Shown here in pieces: positions 32,864-41,465 of a stretch of DNA of 64,000 nt. The stretch lies in assembly GCF_015711645.1 (NCBI RefSeq), contig NZ_JABTEX010000001.1, forward strand, positions 2,232,001-2,296,000, written 5' to 3'. Position numbers and translations under genes: made by a program. The number at the start of each line of letters is the position of its first letter. Position 1 is the first letter of the stretch. This DNA is from Planomonospora sp. ID82291 (GTDB taxonomy: Bacteria > Actinomycetota > Actinomycetes > Streptosporangiales > Streptosporangiaceae). The notes under the pieces are model-generated. The model was not told the DNA's origin, searched no databases, and saw nothing but the letters and a program-made list of their open reading frames with translations.

Positions 32864-33138
32864 GGCCCCAACATAGCCCTTCCCGCCCGGCGGACCGGGG
32901 TCGACCGGCCCTCCCCCGGACCGCTCCGGAGGCTCCCGGGTCAGCCCGGAGTCGTACGCGGACCCCCGGGGGCGAGTCCCCCGGCGCGGCCGGGACCGCG
33001 GAGAGCCGCAGGTCGGACGCGGCGGCGCCCGGAGGCGCGGCGGCGCGGCCCACGGCACCGGGCGGGACCGGGCGGGGCCGGGAAGCCCGACCGGAGGCGG
33101 ACGCGCCGGGGCGGCCGTCCGGCCTAGCGTCGTACCCC

Positions 33139-34779
33139 GTGACGGTGACGGTGCAGAAGGAGAAGAGCGCGATGCGTGGACGAAGGACGGCGGCGGCCGG
33201 GGTCGCGACGGCGGCGCTGCTGGCGGGCGCCGCCGTGGCCGCTGCGCCGCCGGCCGCCGGGGCGGCCCCGGAGGAGGCCGGCGGCGGGGTCGGGGTGGTC
33301 GCGCAGGGCGCCGGCGGCCGTGCCGGGGCGGACGGTCCGGGGCGGTTCCACGGGCAGGCGATCGACTGGCACCGCTGCCGGACCGGTCCGGACGACGCGG
33401 AGGGCGGCCTGCTGGACGAGGCGAAGGCCCAGTGCGCCGAGGTCACCGTACCGCTGGACCACCGCCGCCCCGAGGGACGGACGATCAAGGTCGCGATGTC
33501 CCGGCTGAAGGCGGCCGACCCCGCCCGCCGGCGGGGTGTCCTGCTGTACAACCCCGGCGGGCCGGGCGTTCCCGCGATGTCCCTCGTGCTGCAGGTCAAG
33601 CGGGCCGCTCCCGAGGTCGCGGCGCACTACGACCTGATCGGGATGGACCCCCGGTTCGTCGGGCGCAGCACCCCCTTCGACTGCGGCTGGCCCGTCCCCG
33701 CCGTCGGCTCGGCCGGACCGGACCGGCGCGGCTTCGATCGGACCGCGGCCCTGGCGAAGGACCTGGCCGCCCGGTGCGCGGTGCACCGGGACGTGCTGCC
33801 GCACGCCTCCACCCGCGACACCGCCCGGGACATGGACGTGATCCGGGCCGCCCTCGGCGAGCCGAGGCTGTCCTACCTCGGCTCGTCGTACGGCACCCAG
33901 CTCGGCATGGTCTACCTGCAGCTGTTCCCCGGCCGCGCCGACCGGGTCGTCCTCGACAGCGCGATGAACCCCGACCTGTTCGGCCCCGACCTGACCCGCA
34001 CCCAGGGGCCGGCCGTGGCCGCGATGATGGAGGACTGGGCGGCCTGGGCGGCCCGCCGCCACGACCGCTACCGGCTGGGCTCCACCGCGGCCGGGGTCAT
34101 GGCCACCGTGCGCCGGATCGACCGAGCCGCCGCCCGCGCCCCGCTGAGGGTCGGCCGCCACCGGGTCGACGCCCGCGTGCTGCCCATGATCCTGTTCAAC
34201 GTGACCGCCGGGGACGGCCCGGAGGCGTACGGTTCCTTCGCCGCCGACGTCCGGGTCCTCAGCGAGGCCGCCCGCGGGGCCGAGGTGACCCCGACCCCCG
34301 TCCTGGAGCAGGTCCTGACCGGGCTGGCGGCCCCGGACGCGGGCGGCGCCGCGAGCGTGCAGACCGCGATCCTCTGCGCGGACCGGGCCGCGTCCCGCGA
34401 CCCCGAGGCCTACTACCGCGACATCCGCGCGCACCGCGCCGCCGAACCGCTGTTCGGCGCGCTGACCCGCAACCTCACCCCCTGCTCGTTCTGGCCGACG
34501 GCCCCCGCCGAGCCCCCCGTCCGGGTCCGCAACGACGTCCCGGTCCTGATGGTGGGCGCCACCGGCGACCCGGGCGCCCCCTACGCGGGCCAGCGGGCCG
34601 CGCACCGGGCCCTGACCGGCTCCCGCCTGGTGACCCTGCGCGGCGCCTTCCGCCACACCGTGTACGGAGGACTCTTCGCCCCCCGGAACGCCTGCGTCGA
34701 CGCCGCCGTCGACCGCTACCTGATCCAGGGCGTCATGCCGGCCCGGGACGCCGTCTGCTCCGACGCTCCGGCGGGCTGA
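33139..34779 (+). CDS. Secreted alpha/beta hydrolase (tripeptidyl aminopeptidase-like)
   Basis: About 546 residues. A signal peptide (RTAAAGVATAALLAGAAVAA) is followed by a mature enzyme: GVLLYNPGGPG oxyanion region, nucleophile Ser in YLGSSYGTQLG, aspartate in VGATGDPGAP and a C-terminal His in RGAFRHTVYGG, with the TAP_C-like domain. It resembles Streptomyces secreted tripeptidyl aminopeptidases (SlpD/SlpE type). Two starts compete: GTG 33139, 8 nt after a TAGCGT box (33125-33130), and ATG 33172, 9 nt after AAGGAG. The second gives a signal peptide of normal length. Confidence 0.88.
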   Translation: MTVTVQKEKSAMRGRRTAAAGVATAALLAGAAVAAAPPAAGAAPEEAGGGVGVVAQGAGGRAGADGPGRFHGQAIDWHRCRTGPDDAEGGLLDEAKAQCAEVTVPLDHRRPEGRTIKVAMSRLKAADPARRRGVLLYNPGGPGVPAMSLVLQVKRAAPEVAAHYDLIGMDPRFVGRSTPFDCGWPVPAVGSAGPDRRGFDRTAALAKDLAARCAVHRDVLPHASTRDTARDMDVIRAALGEPRLSYLGSSYGTQLGMVYLQLFPGRADRVVLDSAMNPDLFGPDLTRTQGPAVAAMMEDWAAWAARRHDRYRLGSTAAGVMATVRRIDRAAARAPLRVGRHRVDARVLPMILFNVTAGDGPEAYGSFAADVRVLSEAARGAEVTPTPVLEQVLTGLAAPDAGGAASVQTAILCADRAASRDPEAYYRDIRAHRAAEPLFGALTRNLTPCSFWPTAPAEPPVRVRNDVPVLMVGATGDPGAPYAGQRAAHRALTGSRLVTLRGAFRHTVYGGLFAPRNACVDAAVDRYLIQGVMPARDAVCSDAPAG

Positions 34780-34780
34780 C

Positions 34781-34854
34781 CGTCCGGCGGGCCGGCCGTC
34801 CGGCGGGCCGGCCGTCCGGCGGGCCGGCCGTCCGGCGGGCCGGCCGTCCGGCGG
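34781..34854 (+). repeat. 16-bp tandem repeat immediately after the hydrolase stop
   Basis: CGTCCGGCGGGCCGGC repeats 4.6 times with no substitutions, starting two bases after the TGA at 34777-34779. Confidence 0.95.
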
Positions 34855-34891
34855 ATTCATCCCTGGTGGGGCGGCCTCCCGGTGGCCGCCC

Positions 34892-34934
34892 GCACGGTGC
34901 GGGTGACCGCATCGTGCGGCCGGCCGCACCGTGC
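34892..34934 (+). terminator. Hairpin downstream of the hydrolase
   Basis: GCACGGTGCGG (34892-34902) pairs with CCGCACCGTGC (34924-34934); the 21-nt loop can form alternative GTGCGGCC pairings. Confidence 0.5.
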
Positions 34935-35022
34935 GGCCGGCCGGGGCGTTACGACCGGTTCCGCGGGGGCACGGTCCCTCGTGCGACACCGGTGAAGGCA
35001 TCCCGTGAGGACAGGAAACGTC

Positions 35023-35853
35023 ATGGACACTCCGACCCGGCCGCTGGCCGTCGTGACCGGCGCCTCCAGCGGCATCGGCTACGAGCTCGCCCGGCAGTTC
35101 GCCCAGCACGGCTTCGACCTCGTCGTGGCCGCCGAGGACGAGGGGCTCGTCCCGGCGGCCCGAACCCTGGAGGAGCTGGGCGCGGCGGTCTCCAGCGTGC
35201 GCGTCGACCTCGCGCACCACGACGGCGTCGAGGAGCTGCACACCCGCATCACCGCGCCCGGCCGCCCGGTGGACGCGGTCGCGATCAACGCCGGTGTCGG
35301 GGTGGGCGGCGACTTCGCCCGCGAGACCGACCTGGACGCGGAGCTGAAGCTGATCAAGCTGAACGTCATCTCCTCGGTGCACCTGGCCAAGCGGGTGCTG
35401 CCGGACATGGTCCGGCGCGGCCGGGGCCGGGTGCTGTTCACCTCCTCCATCGCCGGCACGATGCCGGGGCCGTTCCACGCGGTGTACGCCGCCTCCAAGG
35501 CCTTCCTGTACTCCTTCTCCGAGGCGATCCGGGAGGAGCTCAAGGACACCGGCGTCACCGTCACCGCCCTGCTGCCCGGTCCCACCGACACCGACTTCTT
35601 CCGCCGCGCCGGCATGGAGGACACCAAGGTGGCCACCGGCAGGAAGGACGACCCGGCCGAGGTGGCGCGCCAGGGCTTCGAGGCGTTGATGGCCGGCGAC
35701 GACCACGTCGTGGCCGGGTCGAAGAAGAACGTGCTGCAGAGCGTCGCCGGCAGGCTCGCACCCGAGACCGCCCAGGCGAAGATGGCCCGCCCGATGGCCG
35801 AGCCCGGCGGCGGGCGGGACGACGCGTCCGAGGAGGACCGGCGCCGCCCGTAG
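35023..35853 (+). CDS. Short-chain dehydrogenase/reductase
   Basis: A 276-residue classical SDR: cofactor motif TGASSGIG (12-19), NAG motif (AINAGVG), active-site Ser142 in FTSSIAG and Tyr155-x3-Lys159 (YAASK), followed by LLPGPTDTDFF. It oxidises or reduces a hydroxyl/carbonyl substrate that cannot be named. A Gln/Lys-poor, Arg/Asp-rich tail ends the protein. ATG 35023 is preceded by AGGACAGGA. Confidence 0.9.
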   Translation: MDTPTRPLAVVTGASSGIGYELARQFAQHGFDLVVAAEDEGLVPAARTLEELGAAVSSVRVDLAHHDGVEELHTRITAPGRPVDAVAINAGVGVGGDFARETDLDAELKLIKLNVISSVHLAKRVLPDMVRRGRGRVLFTSSIAGTMPGPFHAVYAASKAFLYSFSEAIREELKDTGVTVTALLPGPTDTDFFRRAGMEDTKVATGRKDDPAEVARQGFEALMAGDDHVVAGSKKNVLQSVAGRLAPETAQAKMARPMAEPGGGRDDASEEDRRRP

Positions 35854-36055
35854 GGATACGGCGGGGCCGGACCGGCGGGGCCGGGCGGGGGGAGTACGGC
35901 GCGCAGCGGCCACCGACGGCCCCGCCTACCAGCTGATGCCCGCGGTGCGGGGCCCGATCCTCAACCTGGCGGTCCTGTTCGCCTTCGCGGTCACGGCGGT
36001 CAGCGCGCTCGCCGTGCGCGGAGGACCGTCAGAGGAGGTGGCTACCCTTCCGAAC

Positions 36056-38314
36056 ATGTCGGATATCTCCACGGAACAGCCCCGAGAAGCGGACGCGTCG
36101 CCGCCCGATCTGACGTTCGTGGTGTCCGCGGAGCCGGAACGGGTCCTGGCCGCGCTGGACGGCATGCCGGGCCCGCGGGCGCGGTTCGTGGCGGCGGTGT
36201 ACCGGGCCTCGGCGGAGACGCACCGTGACATGAGCGCCGACCTGCGCCGGCAGGTGCTGGCGATGGACGCGGCCCGGTCGGGGGACCGGGACCTGGCCGC
36301 CGGGTTCGCGGCCGTGGACCTGCCCGGCCGGCCCTCCCCGGAGTGGACGGTCGCCTGGGCGAGCGGCTCGCTGCTGGACCACCGGCTGCTGCACGTGCTT
36401 ACCGGCCACACCGGCCGGGTCCTCACGGTGGCCACCGCGGTGGTGGACGGCCGGCCCGTCGCCGTCACCGGCGGTTCGGACACGACGGTCCGGGTCTGGG
36501 ACCTGGCCACCGCCGACCAGATCCACGCCCCCCTGTACGGCGAGACCGATCCGGTGTCGTCGGTGACGGCCGAAGCGTTCGCCCTCTCCACCGCGGTGGT
36601 GGCGGGGCGGCCCGTCGCCGTCGCCGCCGACAGCGACGGGCGCGTGCCGGTCGTGGACCTGACCACGGGGACGTACCTGCGCGAGCGTCTCCCCGGACAC
36701 GGGGACGGGGTGGTCGCGGTGGCCACGGCCGTACTGGAGGGACGACCGGTCGCCGTGACCGCCGGCCGGGACGGCATCCTGCGCGTCTGGGACCTGCGCA
36801 CCGGCCGGAGGGCCGGCGCGTCCGGCGCGGAGGACCCCGTCCGGATCGGCTCCCCGCAGGCGATGGCCGCCGCGACGGTGGACGGCGTTCCGGTCGTCCT
36901 CGTCGCGGGCAGGGACGGGACGCTCCTGATCTGGTCGCTGGAACCCGTCGGCCCGCCCGCTCCCGGAGCGGTCAGGACCTCGTTCGCGAAGGTCGGGCTG
37001 CGGTTGCGCGACCGGCTCGCCGGGCACGAGGGACAGGTGCCGGCGGTGGCCGCGACGGCGGTGGACGGGCGGCCGGTCGCGGTCACCGGAGGCGCGGATC
37101 ACACGGTGCGGGTGTGGGATCTGGCCACCGGCCGTCCGGTGGGCGGGCCGCTGACCGGTCACACCGGCCGGGTGCAGGCGGTGGCCGCGACGGCGGTGGA
37201 CGGGCGGCCGGTCGCGGTCACCGCGGGCGCGGATCACACGGTGCGGGTGTGGGATCTGGAGGCGGGCCGTCCGGTGGGCGGGCCGCTGACCGGTCACACC
37301 GGCCGGGTGTGGGCGGTGGCGACCGCGACCGTGGACCGCAGGCCGGTGGCGGTGACCGCGGGCGCGGATCACACGGTGCGGGTGTGGGACCTGTCGGGGG
37401 AGGACGGCGCGGGCCGCGCCGGTCACACCGGTCAGGTCCTGGCGGTGGCCACCGCGGTCGCGGGCGGGCGGCCGGTGGCCGTGACCGGCGGGGCGGACCG
37501 CACGGTGCGGGTCTGGGACCTCGCCACCGGACACCGGAGCGGCCCGCCCGTCACCGGCTTCCCGGAGGGGGTGTCGATACTGGCCACGGCCGTGCTGGAC
37601 GGGCGGACCGCCGTCGTCACCGTCGACGCGGACTCGGCCGTGGGCACGTGGGACCTCGCCACCGGTCGTCGGACGGGACGGTCCCCGGCGGGACACGCGG
37701 GGCGGGTCCTGGCGATGGCCACCGCGGTCGTGGGCGGGCGGCCGGTGGCCGTGACCGGCGGGGCGGACCGCACGGTGCGGGTGTGGGATCTGGAGGCGGG
37801 CCGTCCGGTGGGCGGGCCGCTGACCGGTCACGGCGGCCGGGTGACGGCGGTGGCCGCGGCCGTGCTGGACGGGCGGCCCGTCGCCGTCACCGGGAGCTGG
37901 GACGCGACGGTGCGGGTGTGGGATCTGGAGGCGGGCCGTCCGGTGGGCGGGCCGCTGACCGGTCACGGCGACTGGGTGACGGCGGTGGCCGCGGCCGTGC
38001 TGGACGGGCGGCCCGTCGCCGTCACCGGGAGCCGCGACGGGACGGTGCGGGTGTGGGACCTGGCCACCGGCCGTCCGGTGGGCGGGCCGCTGACCGGTGA
38101 TCCGGTGCGGACCATGGCCGTCACGGCCGCGGGCGGGCGACCCGCCGTCGCGATCGGCGGGAACGGGCCGGTGCGGGTCCGGGATCTGCGGACCGGCCGC
38201 CGGATCGGGCCGGAACTCGTCTTCCCGCTGCCGGTGGGACCGCTCGCCTCGGCCCCGGACGGCGCGCTGCTCGCCGGATTCGGCGCGGAGGTCGCGCTGC
38301 TCGCCCCGCGCTGA
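36056..38314 (+). CDS. WD40-repeat beta-propeller protein
   Basis: A 752-residue protein. About 100 N-terminal residues of unknown fold (TFVVSAEPERVLAALDGM) lead into 13 WD40 units of about 44 residues, each of the form GHTGRV...AVATAVxDGRPVAVTGGAD, TVRVWDLATG. Thirteen blades suit two seven-bladed propellers, one blade formed jointly. Blades 5-7 and 10-12 are nearly identical even at DNA level. The ATG at 36056 is chosen because TACCCT (36043-36048) ends 7 nt before it; the frame stays open upstream to 35936 with a hydrophobic stretch but no ribosome site. Role: probably a protein-protein scaffold. Confidence 0.9.
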   Translation: MSDISTEQPREADASPPDLTFVVSAEPERVLAALDGMPGPRARFVAAVYRASAETHRDMSADLRRQVLAMDAARSGDRDLAAGFAAVDLPGRPSPEWTVAWASGSLLDHRLLHVLTGHTGRVLTVATAVVDGRPVAVTGGSDTTVRVWDLATADQIHAPLYGETDPVSSVTAEAFALSTAVVAGRPVAVAADSDGRVPVVDLTTGTYLRERLPGHGDGVVAVATAVLEGRPVAVTAGRDGILRVWDLRTGRRAGASGAEDPVRIGSPQAMAAATVDGVPVVLVAGRDGTLLIWSLEPVGPPAPGAVRTSFAKVGLRLRDRLAGHEGQVPAVAATAVDGRPVAVTGGADHTVRVWDLATGRPVGGPLTGHTGRVQAVAATAVDGRPVAVTAGADHTVRVWDLEAGRPVGGPLTGHTGRVWAVATATVDRRPVAVTAGADHTVRVWDLSGEDGAGRAGHTGQVLAVATAVAGGRPVAVTGGADRTVRVWDLATGHRSGPPVTGFPEGVSILATAVLDGRTAVVTVDADSAVGTWDLATGRRTGRSPAGHAGRVLAMATAVVGGRPVAVTGGADRTVRVWDLEAGRPVGGPLTGHGGRVTAVAAAVLDGRPVAVTGSWDATVRVWDLEAGRPVGGPLTGHGDWVTAVAAAVLDGRPVAVTGSRDGTVRVWDLATGRPVGGPLTGDPVRTMAVTAAGGRPAVAIGGNGPVRVRDLRTGRRIGPELVFPLPVGPLASAPDGALLAGFGAEVALLAPR
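37020..38100 (+). repeat. 132-bp near-identical WD40 coding units
   Basis: A block beginning CCGTCCGGTGGGCGGGCCGC recurs at 37134, 37266, 37800, 37932 and 38070, mostly 132 bp (44 codons) apart. Identity between blades is far above that needed for the fold, pointing to recent duplication or gene conversion. Confidence 0.9.
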
Positions 38315-38317
38315 CGG

Positions 38318-38403
38318 CCCGGCGCGACCGTGTCCGGCGTCGCGGAGGATCCCGGCGCGACCGTGTCCGGCGTCGCGGAGGATCCCGGCGCGGCCGTGTC
38401 CGG
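38318..38403 (+). repeat. 33-bp tandem repeat just after the WD40 stop
   Basis: Two exact 33-bp copies (38318-38350 and 38351-38383), starting CCCGGCGCGACC and ending GCGGAGGAT, and a partial third copy begin four bases after the stop codon. Confidence 0.95.
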
Positions 38404-38501
38404 GGCGGATCACCGCGCAACAATCCTGATCAAGTATTGATTACATGATTACAAACGATGCATAGTTGGCCGGAGCCCGCTCCCGCCTCCGGAGGACGAC
38501 C

Positions 38502-39263
38502 ATGATCGTTGAGTACATCCGCTACCGCGTTCCCGACGACCGGTCGGCCGCGTTCGAGGAGGCCTACGCCAGGGCGGCGCTCCTCCTCGCGAAGGCGCCG
38601 CAGTGCGTGGACCACGAGCTCGGCCGCTGCACGGACGAGCCCGCCTCCTACATCCTGCGGATCACCTGGACCTCGGCCGAGGACCACCTGGAGGGCTTCA
38701 GGAAGGGCGAGCTGTTCCCCGGCTTCCTCGCGGAGGTCCGCCCCTACGTCGGCATGATCGAGGAGATGCGCCACTACGCGCCGACGGCGGTGCGCGGCGC
38801 CGGCGGCGCCGTCCCCAGCCTGTACGACTGGGCGGGCGGGGCCGAGGCCTTCGAGCGGCTCACCGAGCGGTTCTACGAGGCGGTCAGGGCCGACGACGTG
38901 GTCGGGCCGCTCTTCGCCCACATGGACCCCGGCCACCCCCGGTACGTCGCCATGTGGCTGGCGGAGGTCTTCGGCGGCCCGGCGCGCTACACCGGCGAGC
39001 GGGGCGGCTACGCGCACATGCTGGGCATGCACCTGAACCGGGCGATCACCGAGGCCCAGCGCCGCCGCTGGGTGAACCTGCTGGCCGACGCCGCCGACGA
39101 GGTCGGCCTGCCGGACGACCCGGAGTTCCGCGCCGCGTTCATGGGATACATCGAGTGGGGCACCCGCCTGGCCTTCGCCAACTCCCAGCCCGGCGCCGCG
39201 CCCGTGCGGCAGGCGCCGGTGCCGCGGTGGGGCTGGGGTGTCGCGCCCCCCTACCGGGGCTGA
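38502..39263 (+). CDS. ABM domain-truncated haemoglobin chimera
   Basis: A 253-residue fusion. Residues 1-95 are an antibiotic-biosynthesis-monooxygenase-like ferredoxin fold (MIVEYIRYRVPDDRSAAFEE, ITWTSAEDHLEGFRKG). Residues about 107-235 are a group II truncated haemoglobin: DWAGGAEAFERLTERFYEAV, VFGGPARYTGERGG, proximal His177 in MLGMHLNRAI, then RRWVNLLADAADEVGLPDD. Such chimeras are known from Streptomyces avermitilis; the proposed role is oxygen- or NO-linked oxidation of a quinone-like compound. ATG 38502 follows GGAGGACGACC. Alone in its unit. Confidence 0.92.
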   Translation: MIVEYIRYRVPDDRSAAFEEAYARAALLLAKAPQCVDHELGRCTDEPASYILRITWTSAEDHLEGFRKGELFPGFLAEVRPYVGMIEEMRHYAPTAVRGAGGAVPSLYDWAGGAEAFERLTERFYEAVRADDVVGPLFAHMDPGHPRYVAMWLAEVFGGPARYTGERGGYAHMLGMHLNRAITEAQRRRWVNLLADAADEVGLPDDPEFRAAFMGYIEWGTRLAFANSQPGAAPVRQAPVPRWGWGVAPPYRG

Positions 39264-39339
39264 TCCGCGAAGGCGCGGGCCCCGACCCCGGCCGGGGGCC
39301 GGGTGCGGGGCCGGGCGCGGGCGGAGAGGGCCCGGCGCC

Positions 39340-39858
39340 TCAGGCGAGGGCGGTGGCCGCCAGGGCGAGGACCGAGGCGCCGAACACCACGGTGTGCCGG
39401 ACGGTCTGCAGGGTCCAGGTCCAGGCGGGGAAGCCGTCTTCGGCGGCCTTGAGCAGGGCGGGCACGTCGATGCGGGCGAGCATCGGGTCGCCCTTGCGGG
39501 CGAAGGCGGCCTGGACGGAGGCGGTGGCGGTCAGCTGGCTGTAGAGGATGAGGCAGTTGGCGGCCAGGACGAGGGACTGGAGGATCAGGGTCAGGGGGCC
39601 GGCCCAGTCGCCGCCGGTCAGGTTGAGTGCGGCCAGTGCGGTCATGACGGCGGCGACGGCGGCCGGGGCGGCGGTCTCGTGGCCGCCGGCGTCGAAGCGC
39701 ATGCCGTTCTCGGTCAGGACGGTGGTGCGGACGCCCTGGCGGGCCAGTTCGGCCTGGGCGCCGGCCATGGCGGTGGCGCCGTAGCGGTGGCGGACCAGGG
39801 GGATGCTGACGAAGGCGCCGGCGACGAGCAGCTGCATGGTGGCGGTGAGGGCGTTCAC
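39340..39858 (-). CDS. Four-helix membrane protein controlled by a TetR
   Basis: A 172-residue integral membrane protein with hydrophobic segments at the start (ALTATMQLLVAGAFVSIPLV), middle (AAVAAVMTALAALNL, LTLILQSLVLAANCLILY) and end (TVVFGASVLALAATALA). The GTG at 39858 is preceded by GAGGAGACC. No known family is recognised with confidence. It is divergent from a TetR gene, and three matching operators fill the gap, so it is that repressor's likely target and may handle its ligand. Confidence 0.78.
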   Translation of the reverse strand: MNALTATMQLLVAGAFVSIPLVRHRYGATAMAGAQAELARQGVRTTVLTENGMRFDAGGHETAAPAAVAAVMTALAALNLTGGDWAGPLTLILQSLVLAANCLILYSQLTATASVQAAFARKGDPMLARIDVPALLKAAEDGFPAWTWTLQTVRHTVVFGASVLALAATALA

Positions 39859-39899
39859 GGGGGTCTCCTCGATGAAGGCGGCGAGGGCGCCGTCCTGTC

Positions 39900-39971
39900 T
39901 TGCACTAAGTTCAAGTGAACCGTACCCCGTCTGTTGAACTAAGTGCAAGAGAGTTCTTGAACTTTGTGCAA
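39900..39971. promoter_or_regulatory. Three TetR operators of consensus TTGMACTWWGTKCAA
   Basis: TTGCACTAAGTTCAA (39900-39914), TTGAACTAAGTGCAA (39934-39948) and TTGAACTTTGTGCAA (39957-39971) are near-identical imperfect palindromes; the first is in inverted order. Site 3 covers the -35 position of the tetR promoter (-10 TATCGT at 39988-39993); site 1 lies near the start of the divergent gene. Confidence 0.85.
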
Positions 39972-39999
39972 GAACGGTCGGATGCCCTATCGTGTGCGC

Positions 40000-40683
40000 A
40001 TGCCGCGCGACACGCTGACCAAGGAGCAGATCGTCCGGACCGCGATCGAGCTGCTCGACGACGAGGGGCTGGACGGCCTCAACATGCGCAGCCTGGGCAA
40101 GCGGCTGGGTGCCGCCGCCACCGCGGTCTACTGGCACGTCAAGAACAAGGACGACCTCATCCTGCTGGCCGGCGACCGGGTCTGGGAGGAGATCGACCTG
40201 CCCGACCCCGAGGCGGCCGGCTGGCGCACCGCGGCCACCGCGCTGGCCACCGGCCTGCACGCGATGTTCAGCCGGCACCCCTGGCTGGTGCAGGCCCTCG
40301 GCTCCCACCTCTTCCACGGCCCCGGCAAGGCGCGCCACGACGACCGCAGCCTCGCCGTCTACGAGGCGGCCGGTTTCACCGCGGCGCAGGCCGACCGGGC
40401 CGCCGCCGCCGTCTTCACCTTCGTCCTGGGCAACGTCCTGGGCGCCTCGGCCATGGTCTCCCTCACCCGGCGGCTGAGCCGGGAGGGCGCGGACGCCGAG
40501 GCGCTCATCGAGGACACGATGATCAGGGCGCGCGAGGTCGCGATGGACTTCCCCCGGCTGCGCGCCCGCCTGGAGACCCCGATGGCCGCCGACTACGCCG
40601 CCGCCCCCGAGCAGACCTTCATGTACGGCCTGCAGGCCCTCCTCGACGGACTGGAGGCCCGGCTCGCCGCGGGATCCGCGTGA
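40000..40683 (+). CDS. TetR-family regulator with TetR_C-type ligand domain
   Basis: A 227-residue repressor. LTKEQIVRTAIELLDDEGLD and MRSLGKRLGAAATAVYWHVK form a helix-turn-helix closest to the tetracycline-repressor subgroup (with YWHVKNKDDL). The C-terminal half has the alpha-helical TetR_C fold. The ATG lies 6 nt after TATCGT: leaderless. It is expected to repress itself and the divergent membrane-protein gene through the three operators. Confidence 0.92.
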   Translation: MPRDTLTKEQIVRTAIELLDDEGLDGLNMRSLGKRLGAAATAVYWHVKNKDDLILLAGDRVWEEIDLPDPEAAGWRTAATALATGLHAMFSRHPWLVQALGSHLFHGPGKARHDDRSLAVYEAAGFTAAQADRAAAAVFTFVLGNVLGASAMVSLTRRLSREGADAEALIEDTMIRAREVAMDFPRLRARLETPMAADYAAAPEQTFMYGLQALLDGLEARLAAGSA

Positions 40684-40862
40684 GCGGCCCCGCGGCCGCA
40701 CCGTCACACGGCGACGGACCGGCGGACACCGGTGACGTCCGAGGGGAACCGGTGGAAGTGACACAAGTCACATCCGGAAACCGTGAAAGCGGATCGGCGG
40801 ATCGGGCGATAAGAGACGACCGTTGATCTCGTCGAGAGGGTGTCCATGCCGGGGAGACCATC

Positions 40863-41465
40863 GTGACCGCGCCGCCCCGGGCCGTGCTGCCGGCGGAGGA
40901 CGCCGGGACCGGTCCGCTCCCCTTGGACGCCCCGGAGGCGTTCGGCGCGGTCTTCGACGCCTGCTTCGCAGAGATCCACCGCTACGTCGCCCAGCGGCTC
41001 GGCCCCGACCACGCCGAGGACGTCGTCGCCGAGACGTTCCTCACCGCGTTCCGCAAGCGGGACTCCTACGACCCCTCCCGGGCGAGCGTGCGGGCGTGGC
41101 TGTACGGGATCGCCACCAACCTCATCGGCAGGCACCGCCGCCTGGAGGTGCGCACGCTGCGCGCGCTCGGGCGCTACGGCCCGGACCCCGACGCCCCCGG
41201 CCACGACGAGCGCGTCGCCGCGCGGGTCAGCGCGCAGAGCCTGCGGCCGGAGCTCGCGGCGGCCGTGGCCGGGCTCGACCGGCGCGACCGCGACGTCCTG
41301 CTGCTGGTCGCCCTGGCCGGGCTGAGCCACGAGGAGATCGCCGCCGTGCTGGGCATCCCGTACGGGACCGTCGGGTCCCGGCTCAGCCGGGCCAGGAGGA
41401 AGCTGCGCGCCGCGCTGGGCGGCGGCAACCCGATGCTCGACCCCGAGGAGGCCGGCCGTGGATGA
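40863..41465 (+). CDS. ECF-type RNA polymerase sigma factor
   Basis: A 200-residue sigma-70 family protein. Region 2: FDACFAEIHRYVAQRLGPDH and AEDVVAETFLTAFRK, with the DNA-melting stretch VRAWLYGIATNLIGRHRR. Region 4: LDRRDRDVLLLVALAGLSHE and EIAAVLGIPYGTVGSRLSRA. The GTG at 40863 follows GGGGAGACC. Its stop overlaps the next gene by 8 bp, and that gene is the usual partner of this sigma group. Confidence 0.93.
   Translation: MTAPPRAVLPAEDAGTGPLPLDAPEAFGAVFDACFAEIHRYVAQRLGPDHAEDVVAETFLTAFRKRDSYDPSRASVRAWLYGIATNLIGRHRRLEVRTLRALGRYGPDPDAPGHDERVAARVSAQSLRPELAAAVAGLDRRDRDVLLLVALAGLSHEEIAAVLGIPYGTVGSRLSRARRKLRAALGGGNPMLDPEEAGRG

Noticed and set aside
35936-36055. Upstream in-frame extension of the WD40 gene with a hydrophobic stretch (possible membrane anchor)
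   Set aside because: No ribosome site precedes it, and the TACCCT box fits a start at 36056. It remains a minor alternative.
38502-39263. Part of an aromatic polyketide cluster because of the ABM domain
   Set aside because: No ketosynthase, cyclase or tailoring genes are present. The globin fusion explains the ABM domain.
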